A DNA stretch of 35,234 nt from positions 1 through 35,234 of the forward strand of contig JAPTJF010000566.1 of NCBI GenBank assembly GCA_029339195.1, in the 5' to 3' direction. The notes below the pieces were generated by a model. It was not told the origin of the DNA. It worked only from the letters and a program-made list of their open reading frames with translations, and searched no databases. The translations under genes were made by a program, and so were the position numbers. Below, piece after piece: positions 22,101-34,000 of the stretch; within the stretch, counting starts at the first letter, position 1; each line of letters starts with the position of its first letter. This stretch comes from Micractinium sp. NFX-FRZ. Taxonomy: Eukaryota > Chlorophyta > Trebouxiophyceae > Chlorellales > Chlorellaceae.

Positions 22101-23888
22101 TTCTTGCTGAAGGCCACCAGGCTGACCTCCGCGCTGTGCTGCCCGCCCAGCGTGACAGCTGGCTCCCAGGACATGCGCTCATACAGCACGACGTCGTTGT
22201 CGGTGCCGGGGGCGGCCAGCAGGGAGCCGCCGTCGGGGTGCCAGGCCGCCTGGTTGCGGGAGGTGGAGGCCAGGTCCGCCTGCACAACATTCGTGAGCCA
22301 CCACCAACCAAGGTGGGCAATGACAATGACAAACTTGATACTGATCTTGTGATAGGCCTATGCCTGTTGGAGGTGCAGGCCGGTTTCGAGTCGCTGCGCT
22401 GGCCGCGGCCAGCTTGGGGTGGCCCTGCCCCGCCCCACATCCTGGGGACACCCCACCCCTCCCCACCCCACCCCCGCACGCACCTTGGGGCATGCCTTGC
22501 GCCGGCACAGCTGCTGCTTCCCCGTCTCCACCTCCCACACGTTCAGGCTGCCGTCCCCGTTGACAGACGCCAGATACACACCCTCAGGGTCGTATGCAAT
22601 GCTGCGGGTGTAGGCCTGCGGGTGGGTGCAAACACAAAGCGGTTGATTACCAGGCAGGCAGTGCAGTGCGGTGGGGGGGCACAGTGGGTGCCGGCAGGAC
22701 CCATCATGGGTCATAGGCAATGATGCGGCGGTAAGGCATGGCGGTAACAGATGGGAGGGGTGGGCCCGTTCGGGTGGGCGTTTTGGGCGGCCAGGGTCGG
22801 TGTCGTGGATGGAGGGGCGACGGACGACCATGCAGAGCCGGCAGCAAAGCAGGCGGGTCGTCACTTGCAGCGCAGCAGCAATCTCCCCACAGCATCTCTT
22901 CCTGTCCCAGCCTGCTCCTCAAACCCTCAAGCCCTCCAACTCGGTCCCGCACCTGCACCCCTGCCCCCTCCACTCCCTCCCTCATCCGTCCATCCCCTCC
23001 GCATCTGCCCCACCGTCAACCGCCGCTCAGGTCACGTCATGAAGCTACCTGCGCCTCCCTAATCTTTCCTCCCCTCCGCATCTGCCCCACCCTCAACCGC
23101 CCCTCCCCTCATGTCTGTCACCTGCGCCTTGAGTTCCCGGAACACGCGGCAGTCGCCCTGCTCGAAGCCAGACATGTCGACCAGCTTGATGCCCGCGTCG
23201 TCGCCCCCAGCCGCCACGCTGAGCCCGCTGCCGGAGAAGGCGAGCGCGCGCACGGGCAGGGTGAAGCGCGTGGCAAGGCCCGCCAGCTCGCAGCGCGGGT
23301 GGGAGTAGCACTGTGGTGGGTGGGGAGCCAGGGGGCGAGGTGGAAGAGGGGAGGAGGGTGGGACATGGTGGGAGGGTGGGCAAGATCAAGAGGGTGGGGT
23401 GGATGGGTGCGTCCTACAGCTGGCGGCGGGAGGAGCCTGCGTGACATTCGCCTGTTCCGTGGCAGCAACCGCCACCACTGCTTCCACGCATGCACACTGC
23501 CCCAAGCCACGCCTTCAAACATGCACCCCTGCCGCCTGCTGGCCCACCTGCTGCACACCCTTCTGGCCCACCTCGTTCCACACCCAGGCCCTCTGCCCTC
23601 TGCCCCGCGTACCTTGGCGTAACCGTGGTCGTCTCCCGTCAGCACCGGCCGCCCAGAGGCGGTAGCCAGGCAGTGGATGGGCCCCAATGCGCCATTTCGA
23701 GAGTTCTCTGCCTCCTTGATGATCTCGGCGAGTGCTTCAGGGTTGCGGTAGCACAGCCGGCCATCGGGGCCGGCGGTGACCAGCGCCGCCTCGCCGCCGC
23801 CGCTCCCGCCGCCAGGCAGCCAGGCCACGCTGCACAGCCCCGCCTTGTGGGCCTCAACAAAGGCCAGCGGCTGCTTGCCGCCCGCCAT
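16120..23888 (-). CDS. WDHD1: WDHD1/AND-1/Ctf4-type replisome protein
   Basis: Nineteen exons join in phase to 934 residues: 23888-23613, 23310-23122, 22615-22484, 22279-22099, 21831-21679, 21435-21223, 20992-20888, 20608-20526, 20257-20168, 19901-19796, 19612-19515, 19242-19107, 18816-18646, 18274-18176, 17931-17838, 17670-17571, 17273-17134, 16913-16769, 16413-16120. Known role: a trimeric hub linking the CMG helicase to DNA polymerase alpha and supporting sister cohesion. Residues 1-310 form WD40 repeats. About 311-416 is an acidic then Gly/Arg-rich linker (GRRGRRGGGG). Residues 417-708 match the family's middle propeller (LSDFFGF, GPLPLSPGATLSWLGFSEEG, EQYWLVAVG). Residues 709-837 are helical. 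The tail holds NPFARK twice (888-893, 923-928) and ends in Lys/Ala. I see no HMG box, unlike animal WDHD1. The length fits yeast and plant forms. Confidence 0.93.
17021..17082 (-). repeat. Partial copy of WDHD1 exon 17 3' end
   Basis: On the minus strand this copies the 3' part of the exon at 17273-17134 (LHNTPAMEGALKLTNHQ against LHNMPALEGALKLANHH). It lies downstream in the intron, offset about 114 bases, and its donor GT has been lost. Confidence 0.9.
17337..17388 (-). repeat. Partial copy of WDHD1 exon 17 5' end, with acceptor
   Basis: After CAG on the minus strand the copy encodes EADRISLRPVLKLLASEA, against EADRISLRLIQKLLASER in the real exon starting at 17273. The offset is 117 bases, but a stop intervenes. 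Confidence 0.92.
17448..17482 (-). repeat. Partial copy of WDHD1 exon 16 3' end, with donor
   Basis: The copy carries ADFKLASHTAQ followed by GTGGGGGT, against ADLEAALHTAQ followed by GTGGGAG at the real exon end (17571). It lies 120 bases downstream. Confidence 0.88.
18511..18545 (-). repeat. Partial copy of WDHD1 exon 13 3' end, with donor
   Basis: VTFFSAAAG followed by GTGAGCC copies VTLFSAAAG followed by GTGAGCT at 18646. It lies 130 bases downstream in the intron. Confidence 0.9.
19966..20033 (-). repeat. Diverged copy of WDHD1 exon 10 start
   Basis: The minus strand reads GLCASRLSRECLRAR, against GALYASRSSRESPS at the real exon start (19901). The frame between them is open and in phase, but no acceptor AG sits at the matching edge of this copy. 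Confidence 0.7.
20341..20431. repeat. AAGCAAAGCGAGCAGGCGGGC-like minisatellite
   Basis: Imperfect tandem units built on GCAAGCAAAGCGAGCAGGC lie within the WDHD1 intron between exons 8 and 9. Confidence 0.8.
21905..21951 (-). repeat. Partial copy of WDHD1 exon 5 start, with acceptor-like AG
   Basis: GLFMLSDNAAQALL mirrors GLYMVSAGADQALV at the real exon start (21831). The offset is 120 bases, and the frame is open and in phase between the two, so its use would add 40 residues. Confidence 0.85.
22700..22745 (-). repeat. Partial copy of WDHD1 exon 3 start
   Basis: The minus strand encodes PYRRIIAYDP, against AYTRSIAYDP at the exon starting at 22615. The offset is 121 bases, and the copy runs into a stop. 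Confidence 0.8.
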
Positions 23889-24193
23889 CGCGCCTGGAGT
23901 GGCCGCTGGGGGAGAGGGAACCGGCTGCCTGCTCCTGCTTGAAAAGCCGGCTGCTCCTGGCTGTTCAAGCGATCGGCAGGAGGGCGTGATTTGATGTGCG
24001 ATGCTCGCAGAAGGCTAGCACAGCGCGATCGGGCTACCGGGCAAAGCTTGCCGTTCAAGCGCAGAAAATGCACGCCACGCCCAGCAGGGCTGCCCATTTT
24101 TTCAGATGCTGGCAAATGGCGCTCGGTGCGTATATAAGCTCTTAGCATCCTACCAGTACTGTTCCGCAGCCAGGGTCGCTCCTACCAAGCGGC
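23889..24193. promoter_or_regulatory. Divergent promoter region, WDHD1 and remodeller
   Basis: Only 305 bases separate the two outward-reading start codons. The region holds short direct repeats (CCGGCTGC twice near 23930-23955; GTTCAAGCG near 23965 and 24053). A TATA box serves the plus-strand gene; I see none for the minus-strand gene. Confidence 0.65.
24131..24137 (+). promoter_or_regulatory. TATA box of the remodeller gene
   Basis: TATATAA followed by GC lies 57 bases before the ATG at 24194. A start site about 30 bases downstream would leave a leader of roughly 30 bases. Confidence 0.65.
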
Positions 24194-25070
24194 ATGGGCA
24201 GGGCCGAAGTGGGGCAAGGGCCCTCGCTGCAGCTGGAGGGACGGTCGTCCTTTGACAGCGCCTGGTGAGGCACCAGGAGGATTATGGTATCGCGTATCCG
24301 TCGACGGCCCTGCGCGGCCTGCCATTTCAAGTGACATGTGCACCGCCGCCGCCGCCGCCGCCGCCCGCTCTCCCTCCCCTGCTCAGGTATGATTGCGACG
24401 TGAGGCAGCGCGGCGAGGGCGTCTTCTTGCGGTACGAAGGTTACGGGACAGACGAGGAGGAGCCGCTGCGGGAGCTGGCGGGGCTGCGGTTCAGCAGCGT
24501 GCCGGCCGACCCCGCCGACTGCCCGCGCGTGCTGCCCGGCACCCGCCTCACGGCCTTCAAGCGCTCCTCCACCTCTGACCTGTGGATAGACGCGGAGGTG
24601 GTGGGCAAGCGGCCCGGGCGGCACGATGGCGGCAAGTGCACCTGCAGGTGGGTGGGTGCTTTCAAAGGTCCGCCGCCCACCCCTACCCCCGGTCGTGCGG
24701 GGGGACCAGGCAAAAGTGTTGCAATTTTTTGAAATGCACGCATTGTTTGATTTGCACACAAATTTTGCCTTGCACACTTGGTTTCGAGGTGATGTGCATT
24801 GCATTGCATGCATGCCAAGCTGCTGCCCCTCGGGGCCTTGCAGCTGCACCGCTGCCACCCACTGCCAACCGCCCCCAACCGCCCCCCCGCCGCCTCCTTC
24901 CCCTCACCTGCCCACCGCTCCCCACGCCCCCCGCGCCTCCTGCCCCCCCGCCCTCGCCTGCGCTGCAGCTTCACGGTGCAATGGCTTGCCACAGCCGATT
25001 CTGGCAAGAAAGCAGACGTGCGCATTGGCGACCTGTGCCTGCTGGACCCCCGCCCACTGGACCAGCACCC
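24194..25070 (+). other. SAWADEE-like histone-reader domain
   Basis: Known: SAWADEE is a zinc-bearing tandem-Tudor-like fold, first defined in plant SHH1, that reads H3K9 methylation with unmodified H3K4. Seen: FDSAWYDC at the start (its Trp codon is split by intron 1), an LRYEGYGTDEEE strand, a DC-PRV turn with Cys69, and HDGGKCTC with His103, Cys108 and Cys110. The single upstream Cys plus His-x4-Cys-x-Cys is the family's zinc pattern as I recall it. Ligand specificity is not readable here. Confidence 0.75.
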
Positions 25071-28000
25071 ACAGTACGCAGCGGTCAAAGCGGCCCTAGA
25101 TAAGAAGCGGCGTGGCGCGGCGGGCGTGGCGGGCGGCGCGCACCGGCGCCCAGCAGTGGCAACTGAGGGCGAGGAGGAGGAGGAGGAGGAGGAGGAGGAG
25201 GAGGAGGAAGGGATGGAAGATCCAGACTCTCCTGATCCAATTGAGGCCTCTTCCGGCTCAGAGGGGGAGGGCAAGGCAGGCGGCGGCGGTGGAAAGAACG
25301 GCAAGCCGCGCGCTGCCAGCTCAGCGCCGCCGCCGGCAGAGCTGCAGCGGCCGCCGGCGGGCGCGGGAGGCCCGCTGTGCGCCCTGTGCGACCTGCGGGT
25401 TGTTGTGGAGGGCGATGAGGTGGCGTGCAGTGAGGAGGCGCGCAAGGAGTATGAGGGAGTGTACAGCAACAACTATGTGGTGCACAGGCGGTGAGTGGTG
25501 CAGGGTGAAATAGAAGGGTGGACAGGTGGGTGGTTGGATGGGTAAGCAGAGGGGCAGGCAGGGGAGCAGGCGGGGCGGCCCGAATGGGCCATGCTGCAGG
25601 TTGCAGGCAGCACCTGTGCTGTGCCATGGTCCGGGGGGTGGGCACAGGTGAGCTGAGTGCACATCGATGCGTGGGTCACCGCCGTGCTGCGCTGTGCTGT
25701 GCTGTGCTGTGCTGTGCCCTGCACATGTTGCCGGCTCCTGCGCCCCCGCCTCAGCGCACCCCAGCACAGGACTGTGGCTGGTTCTTCAACCTCACCCCTG
25801 CATTACCCGGGCCCCTGTGTACCCACTCAAACATTGCCACTGTTGGCCACCCCTCTGGTGACTGCTGCAGGTGCGGTGCCTGGTGCACCGACTCGGGCAT
25901 CCGGCACATTGGCTATTCCAAGGCGTCTCGTGTAGGATGTGCGTGTCCTTGTTTGTGCTGCCACGTGACGTTTGTTGTCAGTGGGTGCGGGTGGAGTGAA
26001 TGTCTTGTTGCTGCGCACAGTCGTCTCAAGTGGCAGGCGGGTGCGCTGCCAGATGTTGAGTGCGCTTGCCGTGCTTGGTTGCGATGAAGGGCTTGGGTGG
26101 ATATGGGTGAGTGTGTGTGCGCGCGCGAGGCGACCTGTGCTTGAAAGCGCTCAGCGGGGCTTTCTAGCGGGCTGGTCTCGGAAGCGTGCATGCAGCACCC
26201 CGTGCTCTGCACTTGAAGTGCCGCATCCTGCACTTCAAGCGCCACGTCAGCAAGGTTTAGAGGTGCCTCCTTGCTGCACCATCTCTTTGGCTGCCTTCCA
26301 ATTGCAGCCCTTCTGGGGCAGAGCTGCGGCGCAGCAGGGTTCCCAGTTCTGCGCCCTCCCCCCTGCCCAACACTCCCCCTCGTGTGCCTGCCTGCAAACC
26401 CCCTCGTCTTCTCGCTTCCCCCGCCCCGCCCCCCTCCCCTGCAGCCTTCCTCATGCGGAGCTTCGACTCGGTGGTTCGTGAGGCGCAGCTGCAGGCGTGC
26501 TGCGAGTGCGGCAAGATTGGCGCCACCGCCAAGTGCAGCCACCCGGGGTGCCGCAAGCTTTTTCACATGCACTGCACCCAGAAGTGCAAGCTGAATGTCG
26601 GTGAGTGAGGGAGCAACCAACCGGTGAATTGAGGGTGATTTCGCACACTTGAGGCGGGGCACCGCAGCAATGTCATGCACATGCACTGAACAGGACAGTG
26701 GCGGGCGGTGGGTTGAACGCCTGGTCACGCGGGATGTGCTGCTTGGGTTGTTGGATGGGTGCAGCCTTGGGGCTCTTGGCAGATGGCCTGGGTTGGTGCA
26801 GCGATGTGGCTGTGGCTGCCTTCCTCACGCCCGCGGCCACACCACTCCCCGCCTGCTGCCGCATGCCGCTCCCCCGGCCGCCACAGATGCCACAGGGCGG
26901 TTGCGCCCTGCACCTGTGCTGATTGCTCTCATCGTCTTAGCTGTCTTTTCACGTCTGTCTTGCACAAGTCTCTCCTGCAGAAGACAGAGAGCTGTTGTGC
27001 CTTTCTCCGGCAGAACACAAAGAGCTGCTGTGCCTTTCTCCGGCAGAACACAAAGAGCTGCTGTGCCTTTCTCCGGCAGAGGACAAAGAGCTGCTGTGCC
27101 TTTCTCCTGCAGAGGACAAAGAGCTGCTGTGCCTTTCTCCCGCTCCCGTCTCTGCTGCAGAAGACAGGGAGCTGCTGTGCCTTTCTCCCGCTCCCGTCGC
27201 TCCTGCAGAGGACAAAGACTTGCTGTGCCTTTCTCCTGCTCACGTCTCTGCTGCAGAAGACAGGGAGCTGCTGTGCCCGGCGCACCGTGTGATGGGACAC
27301 CTGGGGGCTGCCGGCCTGAAGGACACCGCCTTCTACGGCCCTCCCAGCAGCACCAGGTGGGCTCACTGCCTGCTCCTTGTAGCTGCCTGCTTGTTGCGGC
27401 TTGCATGGGATCCAGTAGCAAGGCGGCTCCAGATGCTCAAGGGCCTGCTGCCAGGCGTGGGCGCGTGAGCAGCGAATGCAGGCAGGGGGGCCTGACACGC
27501 GGGCGGTGCTGCTGGGCAGGCAGGCTGGCTGGCAGAGGGACAGCCTAACACCTCACCGCCTCCCACACTCCCACACCAGAGCTCTGCGCTTACACTTTTC
27601 TGCCTCACGCAACAAATCCTCCACACACACACGCACACAGCTTGCCTCCTGCCCTGCCTGCATACGCACCGGCAAGCTGCGATCTGCAGCGCTGTCATCC
27701 CAGTTAAACCTTACCGACTTGCCGGCCCCTCCGATGTATGATTGCCCGCAGGGAAGCCGAGCTGGAGCGGATGCGCACCGGCAAGCTGCGCTCCGGCGCC
27801 ACCCAGCGCCTGGGCGGGCTCCGGGGCACGGCTGGAGGCAACCTGCGCAAGCGGGGCGCGCACGAGGCGGAGCCGGTGCGGCGCAGCGGGCGGAACGAGA
27901 ACAAGCGGCTGAGGTGGGTGCGAGGGGTGTGCAGGCTGCGGGGGCTGGGTGGATGGGCGGCGCTGAGAGCACGCAGGGCCGGGCTGGCTGCCACTTGCTG

Positions 28001-31000
28001 ACTCCTCAGGCGGGCCAACTGCCAGCACAGCTGCCACTCTTCCCTTCCTCCCCTCTTGAATCAGCGCGCTGCCCTCATTTTTCCTAGTGCCACCACAGCG
28101 TGCTATGCACTGCACTGCTTCTTACGGTACCGCCTCCACGCGTGTACCGCTGTGTATTGCGCCGTACTGCAGGTACGACGAGCGCCTGCTGGAGCGCACG
28201 GGCGTCATGGAGGGTTGGCAGCAGGACATCTTGAAGAAAGCACGGCGCGGCGGCGCGCAGTGAGTGGCCCCCGCCGTGCTGGCCCGCCGCTGCCCTGTGC
28301 TCCCTCGGTCGGTGGCAAGCCTGCAGCTGCCGCGAACGGCACGTTGCTCGCCCCCACCGCGCGTGGTACATCTTCCGACACCTCACTGCTCCACGGTACC
28401 TGCCATCAGCTCGCTGCTGTGCTGTGACGTCAGCACTTGAGCCTACTTTCCCCTTTGTGTGCCCCACATCGCTCTGTCGTTGTGTGCACTCCACCCCTGC
28501 AGGTACGGCAGCAGCGACGACGACTTCCAGGAGGGCGGCAGCGGCGATGATGATGATGAGGAGAATGGCATCCGCTACGCCGACGACTCCGACTCAGAGG
28601 GATCCGGCGGTGAGCTGGGGTGCAGAGAGGGGTCTGGCGGCGACCTGCAGTTTAAGAGAATCCGGTGGTGAGCGGTGTTGGTCTGTCTGTCTGTTGAGAG
28701 CAGGCACGCCCCGTCAGCAAGCGTGTGCCAGGCTGGGCCCAGACTCATACTCTAAAGGATCCAGCAATGAGCTGTGCTGATCTGGCTGTTGAGAGCAGGC
28801 AGGCCCCGTCAGCAAGTGTGTCCCAGGCTGGGCCCCGAGGGCCATGCTGCTGGGGGCGAGATCCTGCCCTCACACTGCCGCCTAAAGCTGTGCACCACGC
28901 CGCGTGCAGGTCGTGCGCGCCGCAACGCGGCCCGAGGAGGCAAGAAGGGCCGGCAGGCGGCGCCCACGCGCAGCATGCCGCGGCGGGAGCGCACAAAGGT
29001 GAGGGGTTGCGGTGCACTGCGCTTGAAGTGCAAGTATATCAGCACCTGCCACCTGCGGGTAGACCCTCAGTGGGGCAGCCTGCGGGCAGGGCAACAGTTG
29101 AGGCCAGCTGCAGAGGGGCGGTGAGGTGTTGCAAAGCGTGCATGCTGTGCCGCCTCCCTCCCACTAAGACCCTCTTTCCCCGCTCGCCTGCTGCCCCACG
29201 GCGCCATCCACCAGCACTCGCCTGCTGCCTTACTGTGCTATGCACCAGCACTCACCTGCTGCTGGTCAAGAGCTGTGTGAAGGAGCTCTCGTGTATCCAA
29301 GTTTGTCATGCTTGCATTGATGTACTGCCCTCTCGACTGTACTGCTGCAGGTCAAGAGCTATGCAGAGGAGCAGGAGGAGCTGGAGATGAAGGTGGGGCA
29401 GGGCTGGCAATTGATTGAGAGGGGTGCCAAATGAGCGAGTGACTTGACACTCAAGTAGTCGAGAGCGCTGGCTGTGCCCTGCGCAAGGAGGATGGAGGAT
29501 GGGAGGGTTGCCCAGGAGGAGGTGTTGCAGGTTGGTGAGGACGTGCTCTGCACGACACGCTGTGGTCCTGCTGTGGTCCCTCACTGTGCCCATCACACTC
29601 CACCACGACGCGCATCACGTCACATGCCTGCACCGTGCGCTGCCTCGCTGTACCGCAGATGGAGGCGTACCGCGCGGAGCAGGCTGCCAAGACGGGCTAT
29701 GAGGACACGCGCTGCCAAGTGTGCGACTCCAAGGTAAAGCTTGGGGCTTCAGCTATTGGCCTCGTCAAAACAACATTGATGGCGCTATACAGGCCATGCT
29801 GGGGGCTTACTTAAATACATGTTCATGTGAAATGGTACCCCGGCCATAGCAGCGGCCTTTGCACCTCACTTACGCGTACCTCTCAACCTCACACTGCTGC
29901 CCTGTGCTGCAGCAACGCGCCAGGGAGATGCTGCTGTGCGACAGCTGCGACCACGGGTACCACATGTACTGCCTGGAACCTCCCCTGGAAGCTGCCCCCC
30001 TGGCCTACTGGTACTGCCCCGGCTGCCTGACGGAGCAGGTGGGTGCGGGTGATGAGCATGGTGGCCCGGCAGGGAGGGGCAGGGCGGGGTGCGGGTGCAC
30101 GAGCCAGGCAGGTCGCCGTAAGTCTGGCAGGCATGGCCCGTTCTGCCTGGCCCACTCTGCTGCCAAGCCTCCCTCCCGCCCTCCTCCTTCCAGTTGTGCT
30201 GACCCTACCGCACCATGCACCTCCCACCCAACGCTGCCCCCCTCCCCTCTGGCCCCTCCTACTCGCACCTGTCACCCTTCCCAACAGGATTGCGAGACAT
30301 GCGGGCAGACAGTGGCAGGCAAGCAGGCGCGCGGGCGCAAGGCGGCGGCGGCACGGAGCCTCGCCTACTGCACCACATGCGGCGCGCTGTGCCACGAGGG
30401 ATGCATGCAGGCAAGGCGGGGGGCGGGGGGGGCAGGGAGGGGGCGAGGGGGATGTGGGCTGGGTGGAGTGTTGAGTTCTGGGGCGGCAGCTGCTGGGCAG
30501 GCGACGACGGCGTGGTTTGATGACGGCTATCCTCACAAGCCCTCCCTCACGCCGCCTCCTGCCCCCCTGGCCCCCTCTGGCTGTCACCACCCTGCAGGAG
30601 CAGGCGGGCGGCGGGCCGCGCTGCGTGCTGTGCCTGGCGGGGCTGGGAGAGGTGGAGGCGGTGCTGGGCTGCCGCCCCGGCAAGGAAGCCCGAGAGTACT
30701 TTGTGAAATTCAAGGAGAAGAGCTACAGGTGAACAAAAAATCAACTTACTTGCCTTGCCTGCAACTCTGCCGGTACGCTGGGGCTGGGCTGGGCGCGGCA
30801 GTGCTGGGCTGCCGCCTGACCGCTAGCAAAACACGAGTGTCAGTGGCGTTGTGTACTGGTTTGAGAGCGTGTGTTCCAATGCAAGGCGGAGCTCTTCGTA
30901 CTGTGTACCGCTGTGTACCGCTGTGTGCTGCACAGGTCCGCACTGAACAGCAACCATATTTTACACGACACCGCAGGCCACCCACCCGCCCTTTCAGCTC

Positions 31001-34000
31001 CTTGCCAGCGTGGCCCCCCAGGCCCCACCCCACCCCCGCTTGTCCCCACCTCCGCAGGCGCTGCCGCTGGGTGACGGAGCGCGCCGCCTGCCGCATGGCG
31101 CCCCAGCAGATGCAGCGGTTTGTGCGTGACACGCGGGATGCCGCGCATGTGGAGCCAAACGTGCAGCAGCAGTGGCTGCAGGTGGGGCCGAGGGCGGTGG
31201 GGTGGGCAGCTGGGTGGCGGACTGAGTTGTTGGGCGGGAGGTCGGGTGGGTGGCCCGTTCCCTACAAGGCCCTTCCCTGCCCCCCTGCGCCCGGAGCGTG
31301 TGCTTGCGATTCGCACCGCATTTGAGACGGGGCCGGTGCTGTCCTCGGCTATCCTATACCTAAGTCACCTTGCCTAACCCCGCCACCCGCCATGCTGCAG
31401 GTGGAGCGCGTGGTGTCGACGCGCACTGATGAGAGCGGGCAGGCGCTGTGCCTGGTGAAGTGGCGGGGGCTGGAGTATGACAAGGCCACGTGGGAGCCGC
31501 GTGCTGAGCTGGCAGACGGGGAGGAGGCGGAAGCTGTGAAGAAGGTGGGCGGGGGGAAGGTGTGAAGAAGGTGGGGTGGGGGCTGGAGTACGACAAAACC
31601 ACATGGGAGCCGCGTGCTGAGCTGGCAGAGGGGGAGGAGGCGGAAGCTGTGAAGAAGGTGGGCAGGGGGAAGGGCGGTGGACATGTACGGGTCAGTTCAG
31701 TACAGGTGGGGCGGACGCGGAAGCTGTGGCAACGATGGTCACACGGGGTCGAGGCGTGTAGGGAAGACGACTGGACACCCGTTCCTCCGCTCATCTTCCA
31801 CTGCGGGGGTGGGATGGGCAGCCCAAACTGCCAGCCCCGAGCCACCCGCCCGCACTTCCAGAAGCAGCGTGCTGGGCTCACCCTACGTTTGATTGTCTAT
31901 TGTCTTGCCCGTGCAGTTTGAGCGGCGCATGGCCCTGCGGGTGGAGCGCGACGCGGCGGCTGAGGAGGAGGCGCGGGTGGGAGAGGTTGTGCCGCTGGCG
32001 CAGCAGCCGGCCTTCCTGGACGGAGTGGGCACGCTGAAGGACTACCAAGTGGAAGGTGGGCGGCCTTATTTCTCCCATTTTTATCAAGTACAGCAGGCAG
32101 GGGATAGTGGATGCAGTTGGCTCGGTGCGTTTGGGAGCTGTGGGGCTGTTGAAGGACCGCCAAGTGGAAGGTGGGCGGTTTCCCCATATGTTCCTTCACA
32201 CTGACGGGCATGGCATGGCGGATGACAGTTGGGTGGGCAGGCTTTTGGGAGGGTTGGAGGCGTGTGGGAAGGACCGCCAAGTGGAAGGTGGGCGGCCGCT
32301 CTCCACTCTGGTGGGCACGGATATAGGGGATGCAGTTGGGTGGGCAGGCTTCTGGGAGGGTTGGGCGCTTGTGGAGTGGCTGCCAAGTGGAAAGTGGGCA
32401 ACCTTTTTTTGTGATTGAGGGGTTCACCTGCAAAGGGGGCAGTGCGCTTGGCAGCCAGGCAGGCTGGCAGGCTGTGGCTACTGCCTGCTGCCTGCTGCCA
32501 CCGTTTTCCAGCGGCTTTAGGGGCTGCGCCAGGCTGGCTCACCGTGATCCGCCGCAAGCTTTCCAATTCATGGCCTCTTGTTGTGCCGTCAGCTGAGGCA
32601 TCCCGCCCCTTGCCGTGCCCCATTCCCTCGTTTGCAGGCGTCACCTGGGTACTGGGCAAGCTGCGCAGCGGCATGTCGGCGATACTGGGGGACGAGGTGG
32701 GTTGTGGGTGGTTGTGGTGATGCGACGCGGCACATGTAATCACGTATTGACTGCGGCCCCCGTCCCTGCCGCCTGCCCACCTGCCGTCTGCCCACCTGCC
32801 GTCTGCCCACCCTGGCTCCCCTGCCTGCCCCACCTGCCTTCCTAGACATATACCTTCCACCTGCCTGCCTGGCCCGTCTGCCCATCCTGCCTCTCTCACG
32901 TTGCCTCCTTCCCTCCCTCTCCCTGCCTGGCCACAGATGGGGCTGGGCAAGACCATCCAGACCGCCGTGTTCCTGCAGGTGCGACCTGCACGCTGTGCTG
33001 TGCTGTGCTGTGCTGTGCTGTGCTGTCCATGGACGTGCTTGGCGTTGGCCATGTGTGCAGCTTTGCACTGCTCAGTGCTGCCGGCGGCTTCCCATGGGGC
33101 AGAAGCTCTAGACCCGCCCGTGGCCTCTGCCCACAGTGCCTGCCTGCCAGCCTGCCAGCCAGCACTGCCTGCCTGCCCCACCTTCCCCCTGCCCACATTG
33201 CCCACCCTGCCTGTTTCTTTCTTCCCTGCCCCTGCCAGGTGGCACGGGAGCTGGGGCTCACCACTGGACCCGTGGCAGTGGTGGTGCCTCTCAGCACGTT
33301 TGGCAGCTGGGAGCGAGAGATGGCCAAGTGAGGGGGAGGGGCCCCTGCGGGAGCGGGAGGGCGACCGATTGATTGCAGCATTCACAATTGCGGATAGGGG
33401 CGGCAAAGGGTACTGTGCTCTGGGGGCAGGGGCGCGCTGCACCCTGCCAGCTGCCACCACCTGGCGCCCTGTCCTGTGCTTCATGGCGCCGCCACCACTG
33501 CCTGCCCCGCCTGGCTGCTTGCACCCGCCCACATGCCCGCCCACATGCTCAAGCACCTGCTCACTCAGGATCACCCCCCACCTGCCTGCCCTCCCCCCGA
33601 CCATGCAGGTGGGCGCCTGGGCTGGAGGTGCTGTCCTACTCGGGGCAGCAGGAGGCGCGCGCACTGATCCGCAAGTGAGTGAGAGCGGCATGAAGCCCCT
33701 GCCGCCCTGCCACTGCTGGCATGCATGCAACCAAACGGTCGTGGCCCCCCCCCCCCCGCCCCTTCCGGCCCCTGCACCTGAGCACCACGTGCTGCCGTGC
33801 GGGGTATGCACCCTACCGTGTGCAGAAGCTGCACACAACCCTGCCCTGCTCTCCCTAGAGCTCCCTTTGCGTACTGCCCAGGCATGAGCTGGGCAGCGAG
33901 CAGCATGACTGTGGGTCCTGCGCAGCGCATGTTCTTCCTGTTGAAACGTGCATTCTTGTCCTCTCCACTTGTTCCCCGCTTCCCAGGTACGAGCTGGGCA

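Noticed and set aside
26981..27256. CRISPR-like regular repeat array
   Set aside because: The context is eukaryotic, the units are contiguous with no spacers, and each unit is a copy of an exon start with a splice acceptor.
26649..27548. 300-codon plus-strand frame over the repeat array
   Set aside because: It reads the array in a different frame from the remodeller exons and gives only Arg/Ser/Cys-rich repeats.
32509..32562. Possible copy of the exon at 32638
   Set aside because: A loose pattern of shared residues only; nucleotide similarity is too weak to call by eye.
32084..33838. 584-codon minus-strand frame opposite the SNF2 exons
   Set aside because: It is antisense to introns, minisatellites and well-supported exons, and contains no domain.
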